A DNA stretch of 64,000 bases from Sphingobacteriales bacterium TSM_CSM (GCA_002212725.1 MTCR01000086.1:19829-83828); one strand, 5' to 3'; positions 1-10,556 are shown, counted from the stretch's first letter. Made by a program: numbers and translations. The notes: a model not told the origin generated them from the letters alone.

Positions 1-3000
1 TCAAGGTTGCAGTCATTGGCAAATTCGTAGCTGCCATTGGACTGGCCGGGCTGCACATCAAAAGCCTGAGTTATTTGGGCGGGGTTGGTAAGCGGTGTTT
101 CGGCAAGCGCCCATGCAACAATAGTTCCATCATCCAGCGTGTTGCCGGTGCTGTTTACAGTAAGCGTTTGCCCGCAGCAAACCACGTTGGTGTCGCCGCC
201 GGTACCGGCAGTTCCTGCCGAGCAACTGATACAAGTTTGGTTAAGCGGGTTGCTGTTTACCACACACTCGGGGCGGTTTACCCCTGTAACGGTGACCGTA
301 ACCGGTGTGCCGCCGGCAAAAGGACCAATTTGGTAAATACCCGGTGCATTTGCAGCTACGGTTGTGCCGTTGGCGCTGTTGCCAATGGTGTAGGCGTTGT
401 TGCCAAATCCAAAATCGGTTATATTTACGCTTACCAAAAACTGCCCTTCGCTGCCACTGTCGCAGAATGCCCCAAACAATACAGTGGGATTAAGGCAACC
501 AACCGGGCAGAATGGCAGTGTTACGGATTGGGTGGTTTCACAACTGTTTACCTGTCCCGGTACGGTGCTGCCTACTGATACGGGGTAGTTGGTTTGTCCC
601 AGTTCAAGCGGCAGGCTTGTTTGGTAAACTCCGGCCGATAGTTGACTAAACCCGGCAGGCAGTTGATACTGTGCTGCCGGCGATATTGAAGGAGCGCCGC
701 CGGTAATATTGCTGACAGTAACCAAAATCTGGTCAAAATCGCCATCGCCGTTGCCGTCGTTGCAGGCGGCAGTAAGATTAAAGGCTATTGGGTCAACCAC
801 TGCAATTTCAACCGGTTCGCCAAATTCCTGACATTCGGGGTCAAACGTGGGGAAATCGGGAATATCGGTATTGGGATTTGGAATTTGAATGGTGATATTG
901 CCGGTGCTTCCTCCCTGAATGGTTCCTGAAACAGCGCCAATAGTGGTAACCTGATCTTGGGTAATTAACGGGCAACCCGCAGCGCTAACTGTAACATTAA
1001 ATGCCGGCAATGAGAAACTTACCGCGCCGGTGCCCACATTATTTACCGAAATTGTCCAGGTGCCGTTGGGGTCGCCGTTGTACAGCGTACTCAGGGGTAT
1101 GCAGGGCAGGTTGCCGCCAACAGTTGCCAACAAATCGGGGGTAATGGGTACGTTGGCACCTATTAATTGTTGAGCTACGTTAATGGAACTGCCATCGGGA
1201 AAAGAAATAATCAGAGGATTAATAACCCAGTTGGTACCCGAAATAAGCGGACAAATTTCCCCAACGGGCGTACATCCGAGCGGCGGGTTATAAACAATGG
1301 GATCGGGTTGTGGCGCTTCGCCCGGGGTTTGTGCAATAAAGGGAGTGGCATAGTAGAAGCCGGCCGGCAACTGACAATTGGCATTGGTAAAATCAAGCCC
1401 AAAGTCGCCATCGGCGCCGGGTATTACACTGCCGGCAAAGGCAAGGTCGGCAGGTCCGGTAACCGGAGCCACGGCAACTGCCCATGCAATAATATTACCC
1501 TCGTTTACAAAATAACCCTGCGGTGTAATATGTGCTGTATCGTTGCAGCAAATAATATTATTGGGAATAAACCCGGCGCCGGCACTGCAAGGGGTACATA
1601 TATTGGTTACTATGCCCGATGTTACGTTGCACTGTGTATCATCATTGGCAACTAAGGTAACCGTTACTTGTGAACCATTGTTGTAAAAACCATAAGTATA
1701 TGTGCCTGTGGCGGTAATGCCGGTTAAAGGCGCGGTGCCAAAGTCATCGGAAATGGTATAAGTTGCCGAAGACCCCGGTTGTGCCAGATTCACAATAACA
1801 CTGAAGTGGTTATCGTCAATGCATTGAGTGGCAAAGCCGGCCACCGGCGGAATACAAATACAAGGGTCAATGGCAATTGTGGCAGAAGCCGGACATGCGC
1901 CGCCGCCTGCACTGGCCACACTGTTGGCAATCTGGAACGTGTAAGGGAACGAGGTAATGGTGGCAAGGAATGTGTAGGTGTTGGTTGCCGCGTTAAAACT
2001 GGCAGTTGCAGGGAACACATACGTTGCGCCCGGAACAAGGCCGGGAGCGCCGCCGCTTAAGCCGCTTACACTCACCGAGTATAAATGCGTTGCATTATTT
2101 ACACAAGTTGCACTTACACTTTGGTAACTAATGTCGTCGAGAAGTACCAGTTGAACCGGTGTGCCGTAATCATTGCAAATTTCACTGATAGCCGGGAATA
2201 AAGAAGGCACCGGCGGAATTTGAATTTCGAGTGTCAGTTCGGAGTTGGGCGGAACAGCGCCGGCAGTTCCTTCAATGGTAACCACTTCATCTTCCGATAT
2301 AAGGGTACAGGTGCCGGCATCGGTGGTAACATCAAAATCGGGAACGGTAAAGAAAATGGTACCAGAACCGGAGTTATGAATATAGAACGACCATGTGCCG
2401 TTGGGGTCGCCCTGATACAGGCTGTCTAATCCAAGGCAGGGCAAATTGCCCCCCAAAGCACCCAACAAGGCTTCGGTAATGGTTAATCCACCTGCAGCAT
2501 CATTAATGTTTAATTGCGAGCCATCGGGGAAAGTTATAACCAACTCATCAATTGCCCAACCGGTTCCCGAAATTTGAGGACAAAACTCGCCGGTAGGAAT
2601 ACAGCCGTTTGCGGGGTCATAAGTAAGCGTTGGAATAACCACCTGCGGCGAGGGAACCTGTATGTTGAAATCTACGGTTTGTCCTGCCTGAATTACCCCA
2701 TTTAACCCTGCCACAAAATTTACCTGATCTTGGGTAATGAGGGTGCAACTGTCGGCCGAAACGGTAATGTTAAAATCCGGTACCGAAAAATTAAGGTTGC
2801 CGGTTCCGGTATTGGTAATGGCAATAGACCAGGTTCCGTTGGGGTCGCCGTTGTAGAGCGATGCCAGATTGAGGCAAGGCAATGTGCCGCCTACAACCCC
2901 CAACAGGGTTTCGTCAATGGGCGCTCCGAAAGCCAGTTCCTGATTTACGTTCAGGCTGCTGCCATCGGGGAAGGTAATAATCATGGGGTTAATTACCCAA

Positions 3001-6000
3001 CCCGTGCCCGAAATGGAGGGGCAAATTTCGCCTACGGGGTCGCAGTTAGCCCCCGGGTTATAGATAATGGGGTCGGGTGGTCCAATTTCGGGCGGACGCT
3101 CCGAAATAAAGGGTGTTGCATAGTACACCCCGGCCGGCAAATCGGAAGGCAACCCAAGGCAGGCATATTCAAAATCGAGGCTGTAATCTTCATTCCCCTG
3201 GAATACCAGTCCGTTGGCATCGGCGGCAAACACCTCTTCGGCGCTGGAAACAGGGCCCTCGCTTTGCGGGGTTATAGCCCATCCGATTACATAATCCTGC
3301 GGCAGGTCTAATGCGGCAGTGGTATTGGTGATATGTATGGATTGCCCGCAGCAGAGGCGGTTATTGGCAAGGGCGTTGGCTGCGCCGGCATTGCAGGTGG
3401 GGCATTGAGAGGTTCCGGTAAGGGTTTGGGTACAACCTGCGTTGTCGCGCACTATTACCGTCCATGAATCGAGGTAATCAACAAAATCGCCGGGTTGGTT
3501 GGGCGATGCTGCTGATACAGAATAACCGCTTCCGGAACCGCCGGTTACACCCGAAAGGTTTAGCACAATGCCGGTATTGCAATCGTAAGTGGCGCTGGCA
3601 CCGGTTAAAGGAACATAAGCTGTATATACAATACTGATGGTATCGGAACAGCCGGTGGTATTGGAGGTTAAAATGGCAAAATAGGTAACCGATGTTCCGT
3701 TGGGAATTGGCTGCGAGGCGGGGTTGTCGTTGGAAATGGGTATCCCGTCGCCGTCGAGCAGGATGCCACCTGTAGCCGGGTTGCCTTTATACCATTCAAA
3801 GGTTGTGGTAGCGGTTTGTGTGGTAATTTGCGGTTGCAGGGCAATTAAACTTACCGGTGCCGAGTTTCCGCAAACAAAATTGGGTGTAGGTAAGGGGTTA
3901 TTGAGCGCCGGAGTTGCGGCAAACGGATAGGTAAAGCTAAGGGTATTGGTGCAGCCGTTGGCGTTATCTGTAAATACCACATAATACACATCGGATGCAG
4001 ATGGGGTTTGAGTTGCAGGGTCGGTTTCCGCAGTGCTTCCATCGAGCAATATGCCGCTTGTTTGCGGGTTGCCCAGGTACCAAAGCAGCGAGCCTGCCGC
4101 GCCGCCGGTTATCTGGTTTTCGAGCAGGGTTAAATCTACTTCGGTACCGGCACATACCGGTGTTGGGGTGGGCGGAGTTAAACCGGGCGGTGTATTTACA
4201 GTAAAGGTTACTTCGGTTGAATTGGAGCAGCCGGTACTCAGGCTGGTGAAACTAACGCTATAGGTGCTGCCGTTTACCGGGTTTACCAATATTTGCCCCG
4301 ATGCGTTGGGCAGTAACAGGTTGTTGTTGGCATCATACCACTGAAACAACCCTGTTTCGGTTATTAAGGAGGGTTGCAGCAGCGCCAAATCGGCCTGCTC
4401 ACCCGGGCATATTTCCGGAACTACACTCAGTAAGATGGGTTGGGGGTTGAAAACTGCCTGAACAAACAATTTGTTACGGCATCCGGTTACGGCATCGGTA
4501 AACAAGGCAAAGTACTTTTCCGAACCAATGGGAACCACATTGTTTGGCGTAAGCAACAAGGCACCGTCCTCATCGGGGTCGTTAATAAACCATTGCAGTG
4601 TACCCGGCGCGGTGGTAATGCTGCTGTTGAGTATGGTAAGGTCAATGCTTTCGCCAAGGCAAACGGGTGGCAGCGGGGGCGGTGTGTTGAGCACCGGCAG
4701 CGGTGTTACGGTAAATGTAACCGATTGGGTGGCGGTGCAATCTTCGTTGTTAATACCTTTAAACAACACGTAAAAAGTTTGTCCGTTTACAGGTATTACC
4801 GACCCCGGATTGGGCACAGGCGTACCGGTGGTATTGGGGTTGCCGTTGTACCAGGTAAATGTGCCATCGAGGTTGCTGTCGGGGGTAAGGAGGGTAAGGT
4901 TTACATCTTCGCCTGCACAAACCGGAGCCTGTGCCGGAATAGGCGTAAGTTGAACCTGCGGCAGCAATTCTACACAAGCAGGTTGCCCAACATCGTGGCA
5001 GGAGTTGCATACAACCGGGTAAGCCGGGTTGTTGAAATATGTAATGGTAACAGACCAGTTTAACTCGGCCGGGTCTGCCGGGTCGGGAATAGGGTTGAGG
5101 TAAACGGCCGTAATGTTAACCGATTTACCGTTCGGGTCGCCTGTATAATTGTACAAGGTCCATGTTCCGTCGTCGTTTTGTTGGTTTAGCGGTGCCGGAA
5201 AATCGGAAGAAATAGAACCCTGACTGAACGGGTTAAACAAATCGGTAGTATTGTCTTCTACCGAAATGGTAATGTTGTAAGAGGAAACTCCTTCGCAATA
5301 AGGAATACCCGAAAAAGTATAGGAGGAGGAGTATAAACCCGGTGTAACTGTATAGCAATCAATATCCCAAAATGCCGGAATACCCAAAATACAACTGCAA
5401 TTGGGCGAAACAGAACAGGGTCCTAAAGTTGCACTTAAAGTACTGAGCGGAATATTGCTTTCGCCTGTGGTTATGCTGTTTTGCACGCCGGGTTGAGCCG
5501 GGTTAATGTCGGTGCCGTCAAAAACGGTGAAAGGGGTAAAACAGTAAGTTTGCCCTGCGGGCAAAAAGCTGCCGTTGTTGGTAAAGGTGTTGGGCGAAAA
5601 ATTGCCCGGATTGGCAAATGGTCCGTAATTAGCTACCACCTGCCCGTTGGCGGCATTGGTAACGTTCCATTTTATCTGGTAGCCGGGCGAGGTAGCCAAG
5701 GAACCTGTATTTTCTATGGTAAAACTTTCGCCCCAGCACAAAGACTGGAATGAAGGAGTGGCATCGCCGGCATCATCATTGCAATCGGGGCAGCTAACGG
5801 TATAGCGTCCGTCTGTACGGCAGGAGTTGGGAGCGCCAATAACCTTAGCCGTATAATTTACCTGCACCGATGCAGTACCCGGTGTAAGGTTTGCACTGGG
5901 ACTTGCGGTAAATACCACATTGCCCGCACAATCGGGGCTGGCAACCGGCAATACCACGCAATCATCGGGTGAGCGGAAAAAGTCCACGTTAAACTGCAGC

Positions 6001-7772
6001 ACCGGATATACGTTAATTGTTGTAAGGTTGATTTGAGAAAGCGGAGGCGCCGGCCCGTTATTAAGGCATACCAAAACGGCGGTAAATTGGTGTGGGTTAA
6101 CTTCGCAACCGGGGGCTGTAAGTATGTATTCGTAGGTATTGCCTATACCGCCCGAAATATCTTGCCCGTTCAGTTGCCATCTTATATAATAATCAACACC
6201 GGCGGTACCACCCACCACATTGGCCGACAGGTTAATAATATCACCCTCGCAGGCCGCAGAGTTGCTTTGGAAATTGGAGGTTGCGCTTACCAATACAGGG
6301 CAAGGCACACACCCTGCAATAAAATTACCCAGATTGGTATTGCAACTGGGGTTGAGCGGATTGAGCAGTTTTACGTTGATGTATTGATTATTGGGGAAAG
6401 GCCCGAGGTTAAATGACCCCGGGTTGTTAACAGCAACCGGGCTGCCCTGTGAAGGCACGGCTACAAGTTGTTCCGAATCGCCCAAATCGGTAATGTTCAA
6501 AATAATCCGGAAACCCGGACTTCCCACCACACATTGTGTGGTAACCGTTACGGTTGGCGTAGTGCAACTGCCAATACAGGTAACAGGCACCTCAATATCC
6601 AGGTCGCAATCTGCCAACCCGTTGGAAATGGTAAACACAGCCACCGAACCGTTGTCGCCTGCGGTAAACGTTTGGTTTGCCGAAATGGGGGTTCCGTTTA
6701 TGGTAAAGTTACAAGGTACGTTTACCGAAACGGCGCAACCCGGCGCCAGAATGTTGCTGGTATTGTCAATTGCAATTTGTGCAGGGTCAATTTCGGGATA
6801 TACGGTAAAAGTAACCGGTTCATTAATGGCCAATACAGTATTGTCATTGGTACACCAGGCCGATACAAAATAGGTTACGCTAATGGGGTCGCAGGTGGTG
6901 TTAACCGGATTTACAACGGGTTGGGCATCGGAGCTGGTAAAACCGTTGGGGCCTGTCCATTGGTATGAAACGTTGAAGGCATTGGGCACGTTAAACTGCA
7001 CCGATAATTGGGTGTTGGCGCCCGAACAAACCTGTGCGGGAGCAATTACATCCTGAAAAACCGGGCAGGGGGCGGGGCAGGGGGTTACGGTAAACTGCAC
7101 CGGTGGGCCGCACACGGTTTCGGTAAGCGTAAAGGCATTGACAAAAAACACGGCAGGACCAAGGTTATAAGAAGTTGCATCGCCCCCGATGGAAATAGAC
7201 CAGGTGCCGTTAGGGTCGCCCTGCAAACCGAATAAAGATATGTCAACCGGCGAAAGTGAGTTAATGGTGGAAATAGGCAGCGGTGGCGGCACTAATACCG
7301 AGCCGTCGGGCAGGGTGAGGGTAATATTAACATTACCAGAACCACCAATGTTAATAGGCAGTGCACCACCGTATGTGGCGCCGGGTCCGTAACAAATACC
7401 GCTTACATTAAAGGTGAACGTTGCCGGCGCCGTGCCGCTGAAGTTAGGCACATTAAAGTTTTGTTGCGGAATGCTGGTTCCTGCAAGCAAACACGGTGTG
7501 AAGGTTTTTACCCCCGGACTGTTGCAGTTGGGCGTATAAGTAAAACTGGAACCCGTTGCTCCATTGCTCCAAGTTACCGAGTTTGACAAAACAGACGGGG
7601 TAGCTGTAATGGAAATGTTTTGTGGCGGCGCATTGGCAGGTATGGTTCCCGGGCCGGTGGGGTTGGTAAGGCACTGTGCCTGCAAACGGGCAGAGGTAAA
7701 CGGAATTATTAGCGCTACAAAAGTAATAAGAAAAGAAAAAAACAACAGTTTCCTGTGCAGGGCAGTTTTCAT
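1..7772 (-). CDS. Giant secreted repeat/adhesin-like protein, N-terminal 2590 codons (3' end outside window)
   Basis: An open minus-strand frame starts at ATG 7772-7770 and runs without a stop to the left edge. I checked the frame at several points (7772, 5138, 4781, 5), all in the same phase. The N-terminus has a lysine/arginine start and a hydrophobic stretch (LLFFSFLITFVALIIPF) ending near LQAQ, a Sec signal peptide. The rest is Gly/Asn/Thr/Pro-rich, beta-rich sequence of the Ig/PKD-like type. A recurrent module contains FPDGSS..NV, LPC and YNGDPNGTW; another begins with a CCGQ or CCND motif. Such proteins in Bacteroidota are usually cell-surface adhesins or T9SS cargo with a C-terminal signal, which cannot be seen here. 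No catalytic motif was recognised. Function as adhesin is inference. Confidence 0.85.
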   Translation of the reverse strand, partial: MKTALHRKLLFFSFLITFVALIIPFTSARLQAQCLTNPTGPGTIPANAPPQNISITATPSVLSNSVTWSNGATGSSFTYTPNCNSPGVKTFTPCLLAGTSIPQQNFNVPNFSGTAPATFTFNVSGICYGPGATYGGALPINIGGSGNVNITLTLPDGSVLVPPPLPISTINSLSPVDISLFGLQGDPNGTWSISIGGDATSYNLGPAVFFVNAFTLTETVCGPPVQFTVTPCPAPCPVFQDVIAPAQVCSGANTQLSVQFNVPNAFNVSYQWTGPNGFTSSDAQPVVNPVNTTCDPISVTYFVSAWCTNDNTVLAINEPVTFTVYPEIDPAQIAIDNTSNILAPGCAVSVNVPCNFTINGTPISANQTFTAGDNGSVAVFTISNGLADCDLDIEVPVTCIGSCTTPTVTVTTQCVVGSPGFRIILNITDLGDSEQLVAVPSQGSPVAVNNPGSFNLGPFPNNQYINVKLLNPLNPSCNTNLGNFIAGCVPCPVLVSATSNFQSNSAACEGDIINLSANVVGGTAGVDYYIRWQLNGQDISGGIGNTYEYILTAPGCEVNPHQFTAVLVCLNNGPAPPLSQINLTTINVYPVLQFNVDFFRSPDDCVVLPVASPDCAGNVVFTASPSANLTPGTASVQVNYTAKVIGAPNSCRTDGRYTVSCPDCNDDAGDATPSFQSLCWGESFTIENTGSLATSPGYQIKWNVTNAANGQVVANYGPFANPGNFSPNTFTNNGSFLPAGQTYCFTPFTVFDGTDINPAQPGVQNSITTGESNIPLSTLSATLGPCSVSPNCSCILGIPAFWDIDCYTVTPGLYSSSYTFSGIPYCEGVSSYNITISVEDNTTDLFNPFSQGSISSDFPAPLNQQNDDGTWTLYNYTGDPNGKSVNITAVYLNPIPDPADPAELNWSVTITYFNNPAYPVVCNSCHDVGQPACVELLPQVQLTPIPAQAPVCAGEDVNLTLLTPDSNLDGTFTWYNGNPNTTGTPVPNPGSVIPVNGQTFYVLFKGINNEDCTATQSVTFTVTPLPVLNTPPPLPPVCLGESIDLTILNSSITTAPGTLQWFINDPDEDGALLLTPNNVVPIGSEKYFALFTDAVTGCRNKLFVQAVFNPQPILLSVVPEICPGEQADLALLQPSLITETGLFQWYDANNNLLLPNASGQILVNPVNGSTYSVSFTSLSTGCSNSTEVTFTVNTPPGLTPPTPTPVCAGTEVDLTLLENQITGGAAGSLLWYLGNPQTSGILLDGSTAETDPATQTPSASDVYYVVFTDNANGCTNTLSFTYPFAATPALNNPLPTPNFVCGNSAPVSLIALQPQITTQTATTTFEWYKGNPATGGILLDGDGIPISNDNPASQPIPNGTSVTYFAILTSNTTGCSDTISIVYTAYVPLTGASATYDCNTGIVLNLSGVTGGSGSGYSVSAASPNQPGDFVDYLDSWTVIVRDNAGCTQTLTGTSQCPTCNAGAANALANNRLCCGQSIHITNTTAALDLPQDYVIGWAITPQSEGPVSSAEEVFAADANGLVFQGNEDYSLDFEYACLGLPSDLPAGVYYATPFISERPPEIGPPDPIIYNPGANCDPVGEICPSISGTGWVINPMIITFPDGSSLNVNQELAFGAPIDETLLGVVGGTLPCLNLASLYNGDPNGTWSIAITNTGTGNLNFSVPDFNITVSADSCTLITQDQVNFVAGLNGVIQAGQTVDFNIQVPSPQVVIPTLTYDPANGCIPTGEFCPQISGTGWAIDELVITFPDGSQLNINDAAGGLTITEALLGALGGNLPCLGLDSLYQGDPNGTWSFYIHNSGSGTIFFTVPDFDVTTDAGTCTLISEDEVVTIEGTAGAVPPNSELTLEIQIPPVPSLFPAISEICNDYGTPVQLVLLDDISYQSVSATCVNNATHLYSVSVSGLSGGAPGLVPGATYVFPATASFNAATNTYTFLATITSFPYTFQIANSVASAGGGACPASATIAIDPCICIPPVAGFATQCIDDNHFSVIVNLAQPGSSATYTISDDFGTAPLTGITATGTYTYGFYNNGSQVTVTLVANDDTQCNVTSGIVTNICTPCSAGAGFIPNNIICCNDTAHITPQGYFVNEGNIIAWAVAVAPVTGPADLAFAGSVIPGADGDFGLDFTNANCQLPAGFYYATPFIAQTPGEAPQPDPIVYNPPLGCTPVGEICPLISGTNWVINPLIISFPDGSSINVAQQLIGANVPITPDLLATVGGNLPCIPLSTLYNGDPNGTWTISVNNVGTGAVSFSLPAFNVTVSAAGCPLITQDQVTTIGAVSGTIQGGSTGNITIQIPNPNTDIPDFPTFDPECQEFGEPVEIAVVDPIAFNLTAACNDGNGDGDFDQILVTVSNITGGAPSISPAAQYQLPAGFSQLSAGVYQTSLPLELGQTNYPVSVGSTVPGQVNSCETTQSVTLPFCPVGCLNPTVLFGAFCDSGSEGQFLVSVNITDFGFGNNAYTIGNSANGTTVAANAPGIYQIGPFAGGTPVTVTVTGVNRPECVVNSNPLNQTCISCSAGTAGTGGDTNVVCCGQTLTVNSTGNTLDDGTIVAWALAETPLTNPAQITQAFDVQPGQSNGSYEFANDCNL
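875..3400 (-). repeat. Composite internal repeats of the giant protein (CCGQ / YYATPFI / DPNGTW modules)
   Basis: Within the giant gene a module encoding LPAG.YYATPFI, then C.PVGEICP.ISGT.WVINP, FPDGSS, GG.LPC and YNGDPNGTW occurs at about 3145-2645 and 1360-875. A shorter copy lacking the YYATPFI part lies at about 2632-2215, and a more diverged DPNGTW copy at about 7330-7090. The CC(G/N) sub-module occurs near 3360, 1580 and 200, so the third composite unit continues off the window. At DNA level the string ccgttggggtcgcc recurs near 1063, 2398 and 2836. The pattern suggests duplication of a multi-domain block inside one gene. Confidence 0.75.
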
Positions 7773-8167
7773 AATGGTTAGCTATGTTAATTTATGGTTT
7801 TCGCATTGTGTTTAAGCGAGGTAAAAATAGGTACTAATTGTTGTATGTTCTGAGTTGAAGATGCTTTTTTGTTGGCGAACACCTGTTGCGAGTTGCTTTT
7901 TTACATAAATCTGATAAACTTGCCACCAATTTGGCAGATTTTGGCGCAACTCCAAAAACAGGGCAGAAAATTACCACTTTTCCGCAGTTTTTTACAACAT
8001 TTCTTGCCTAACATCGGCCAAATGACCAAAAAGCAGTGCCGGAGCGTTATGGAGCCGGTTTCTTAAACCGTTTGGTGAGGGTTGGTTAAACCGGAAATAA
8101 TGCTCATCTGTTTTATATATACACTCCACATGTACTTTTTCTTCTGTTGTTAAAATCATCAGGTAAA
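7773..8167. other. Divergent intergenic region, no gene seen
   Basis: This region lies between the divergently transcribed giant gene and the ferric-reductase-like gene. I saw no complete TAnnTTTG promoter and no RNA gene. A short inverted pair, CCGGTTT near 8054 and AAACCGG near 8088, could form a weak hairpin upstream of the plus-strand gene. Small open frames here have no coding character. Confidence 0.4.
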
Positions 8168-9469
8168 ATGAAAAGAAGGAATAAGTTCTTTTACTGGAGT
8201 TTTTGGGGCATTGCCTTACTTGCTCTGCCGCTTTGGTATCTTTCGTATCCCGAAACAACCGTAAAGCATCAGGTTAAGCCATTTTGGGTCTATGGCAGCC
8301 AATTATTGGCATTAACAGGGTACGCCCTTTTTGCAGTGGCTATCTTGCTGTCGGTAAGGTCGCGTTTTATTGAGCACCGGTTGGGAGGATTAGATAAAGT
8401 TTACCAATTGCACCACAGCATAGCCAAAGCTGCATTTTACCTGTTGCTATTGCACCCGGTATTTCTGGCGCTCCGATGGATACCCCAAAACATGGAAAAA
8501 GTGAGTTGGTACCTGTTTCCGGTACACCGCCGCCTTGAGATTGATTTGGGCAGTTGGGCGTGGTGGGGCTTAATTGTGGTTATGCTGTTCACCCTTGTTT
8601 TTAAAATTACCTATCACCGTTGGAAATTACTGCACCGGCTTACCGGCATAATTTTTTTGCTGGCTACTTTGCACATTTTTATATTGTTGTCTGGCGAAAC
8701 CGGCAACAAGTTGTTAATGGCATATCTTATACTATTGGCCGTAATGGGGTTGGGCGCATATTTATACAAGGAGTTTGCTTTTCCATTTTTGGCCAGGCAA
8801 TTTAAAGGGCAAGTAACCAAGGTTGACCGGCTCAACGACCGGGTAATGGAAATTGAAATTGAGGTAACTGATAGCGTCTTTTCTTTTGTTCCCGGGCAAT
8901 TTTACTTTTTCCGATTTTCTTATCCCGGGCAAACCAATGAATACCACCCCTATACCATTTGCAGTACGCCGGGCAGCAACCCCATTCGTATTATGGTAAA
9001 ATCATTGGGCAACTACACACACAATCTATACAAAACGCTTGCCGCCGGGGCAAAGGTAAACATGGAGGGTCCCTACGGAGCGTTCTGTTACCGGAATTCC
9101 CCGCCCAAACAAGTATGGATTGCCGGCGGGGTAGGTATAGCCCCTTTTATAAGTTGGATGCGGGAATTGAGAAACAACCCCTGGCCTGAACTTAACACAG
9201 ATTTGTATTACTGTGTAAATACCCTTGCCGAAGCCACTCATATTGCCGAATTTGAACAACTTCAGCAGGCGCAAGTTGCCAATTTCCGATTGCATGTGGT
9301 AACAGCCGATGCCGATGGTTTTTTAAACCCGCGCAGCATTCCCGATATTGAAAGCAAAACCATTTTCTTTTGTGGGCCAAAAGCCATGCGTAAAGCATTT
9401 CTGGCTGATTTTCACCGTATGAAACTGCGGGAAGAAAACCTTCATTACGAAGATTTTGATTTTTCATGA
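8168..9469 (+). CDS. Ferric-reductase-like transmembrane flavoprotein (FRE/NOX-type oxidoreductase)
   Basis: The 433-residue protein has an N-terminal bundle of about six membrane helices (residues ~7-205) with paired histidines (HHSIAKAAFY; HRWKLLHRLTG; TLHIF) suited to bind b-type haem. An FAD/NAD(P)H reductase module follows: the flavin site is VPGQFYFFRF and HPYTICSTPG, the nucleotide site AGGVGIAPFISWMREL, and the tail FFCGPKAMR. This is the order of the ferric reductase/NADPH oxidase superfamily, moving electrons from cytosolic NAD(P)H across the membrane. The acceptor (iron, oxygen or a partner protein) cannot be told. I chose ATG 8168 over an in-frame TTG seven codons upstream because MKRRNKFFYW is a normal positively charged start. 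It appears monocistronic. Confidence 0.85.
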   Translation: MKRRNKFFYWSFWGIALLALPLWYLSYPETTVKHQVKPFWVYGSQLLALTGYALFAVAILLSVRSRFIEHRLGGLDKVYQLHHSIAKAAFYLLLLHPVFLALRWIPQNMEKVSWYLFPVHRRLEIDLGSWAWWGLIVVMLFTLVFKITYHRWKLLHRLTGIIFLLATLHIFILLSGETGNKLLMAYLILLAVMGLGAYLYKEFAFPFLARQFKGQVTKVDRLNDRVMEIEIEVTDSVFSFVPGQFYFFRFSYPGQTNEYHPYTICSTPGSNPIRIMVKSLGNYTHNLYKTLAAGAKVNMEGPYGAFCYRNSPPKQVWIAGGVGIAPFISWMRELRNNPWPELNTDLYYCVNTLAEATHIAEFEQLQQAQVANFRLHVVTADADGFLNPRSIPDIESKTIFFCGPKAMRKAFLADFHRMKLREENLHYEDFDFS

Positions 9470-9571
9470 TGCCTTGTGTTTTGAAGAACGAAATCTTTTT
9501 TTTACCTTGGCTGCCACATAAAGTACGGAAGCGGTAAAATATAACTGCCTCTGAAACGTCTGTCTTAATAT

Positions 9572-10174
9572 ATGGAAGACGAAAACACAGTGTATCAAAC
9601 CGATGACATTGCAAGCACCCAAGAGCGGCAATCTTCGCTCATATCTATTGTGAAAACTTACAGCAAACGGCTTATGGGCTTTATAAGAAAACAAGTGCCC
9701 AATGAAGCCGATGCCGAAGACATTTTGCAAGATGTTTTTTACCAGCTTACCAACTACTCGCAACCCATTGAACAATTAACCGCGTGGATGTTTACTGTAG
9801 CGCGCAACAAAATTACCGACCGGCGACGCAAAAAACAACCCGATTTGTTTGAACCAATTCAGGATGTTGAAACCAATGAAGATGCCGATGCTTTGAACGA
9901 TTGGAGAACGGTGCTGTTTGATAAAAACAATAACCCCGAAAACGAGTACCTCCGCTCTTTGTTTTGGGAGGAACTTCATGCCGCCCTTAACGAATTACCC
10001 GAAGCACAACGGCAGGTGTTTATTTGGAACGAACTGGAAGATATACCATTTAAAACAATTTCACAGCAAACCGGCGAAACAGTTAATACGCTTATATCGC
10101 GCAAACGGTATGCCGTACTGCATTTGCGCAAAAGGCTGCAAACTTTGCGCAACGAATTATTAACCTACTCATAA
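9572..10174 (+). CDS. ECF-type RNA polymerase sigma factor
   Basis: A 200-residue sigma-70 family protein. Region 2 is seen around residues 30-75 (YSKRLMGFIRKQ, EADAEDILQDVFYQL) with a region 2.4-like WMFTVARNKITDRRRKK. Region 4 is around residues 135-195 (LPEAQRQVFIWNELEDIPF, then a helix-turn-helix with TGETVNTLISRKRYAV). A long acidic linker joins them. It selects promoters under a specific signal. No zinc-finger or DUF-type anti-sigma gene follows; the next gene, 15 bp downstream, encodes a small membrane protein that may take that part. The target promoter is unknown. Confidence 0.9.
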   Translation: MEDENTVYQTDDIASTQERQSSLISIVKTYSKRLMGFIRKQVPNEADAEDILQDVFYQLTNYSQPIEQLTAWMFTVARNKITDRRRKKQPDLFEPIQDVETNEDADALNDWRTVLFDKNNNPENEYLRSLFWEELHAALNELPEAQRQVFIWNELEDIPFKTISQQTGETVNTLISRKRYAVLHLRKRLQTLRNELLTYS

Positions 10175-10189
10175 ACATATTTCAGCAAT

Positions 10190-10516
10190 ATGAAAGGCAA
10201 TCTTTTTTTCAGGGCTATCCGGTTTTTGTTGTTAATTGTCTTGGGGCTAACCTTGGCAGGATTTGTGGTTATGTGGCTGTGGAACGCCATTTTACACCCC
10301 GTTATAAGCGTTGGTACGCTTAATTTCTGGCAGGCTTTAGGGCTGCTTGTTTTGTGCAGGCTGCTATTTGGCAATTGGGGTGGAAACCGCCGCAGGCATT
10401 CGCCCTACTGGCGTAAAAAAATTATGCTGCGCAAAAAATGGGCAACCATGACACCCGATGAACGGCAGGAGTTTAAACGGCAATGGAAAGCTTATTGCGG
10501 CAAGGAACAGGAATAA
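10190..10516 (+). CDS. Small membrane protein co-transcribed with the ECF sigma factor
   Basis: A 108-residue protein with two predicted membrane helices (about 10-32 and 43-62) and a basic C-terminal tail containing SPYWRKK and TMTPDERQEFKRQWKAYCG. The MTPEER-like tail after an Arg/Lys-rich segment is recurrent in small membrane proteins next to ECF sigma genes in Bacteroidota (from memory, no search done). The gene starts 15 bp after the sigma stop, so it is almost certainly in the same operon. A role as modulator of the sigma factor is inference from context. No enzymatic motif is visible. Confidence 0.7.
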   Translation: MKGNLFFRAIRFLLLIVLGLTLAGFVVMWLWNAILHPVISVGTLNFWQALGLLVLCRLLFGNWGGNRRRHSPYWRKKIMLRKKWATMTPDERQEFKRQWKAYCGKEQE

Positions 10517-10556
10517 ACAAGGCTCAAACCACTGTTTATATAGCAACACCCGGAAA

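Noticed and set aside
75..588. Plus-strand open frames at the left end
   Set aside because: They are low-complexity shadows of the giant minus-strand gene, which stays open through the whole region.
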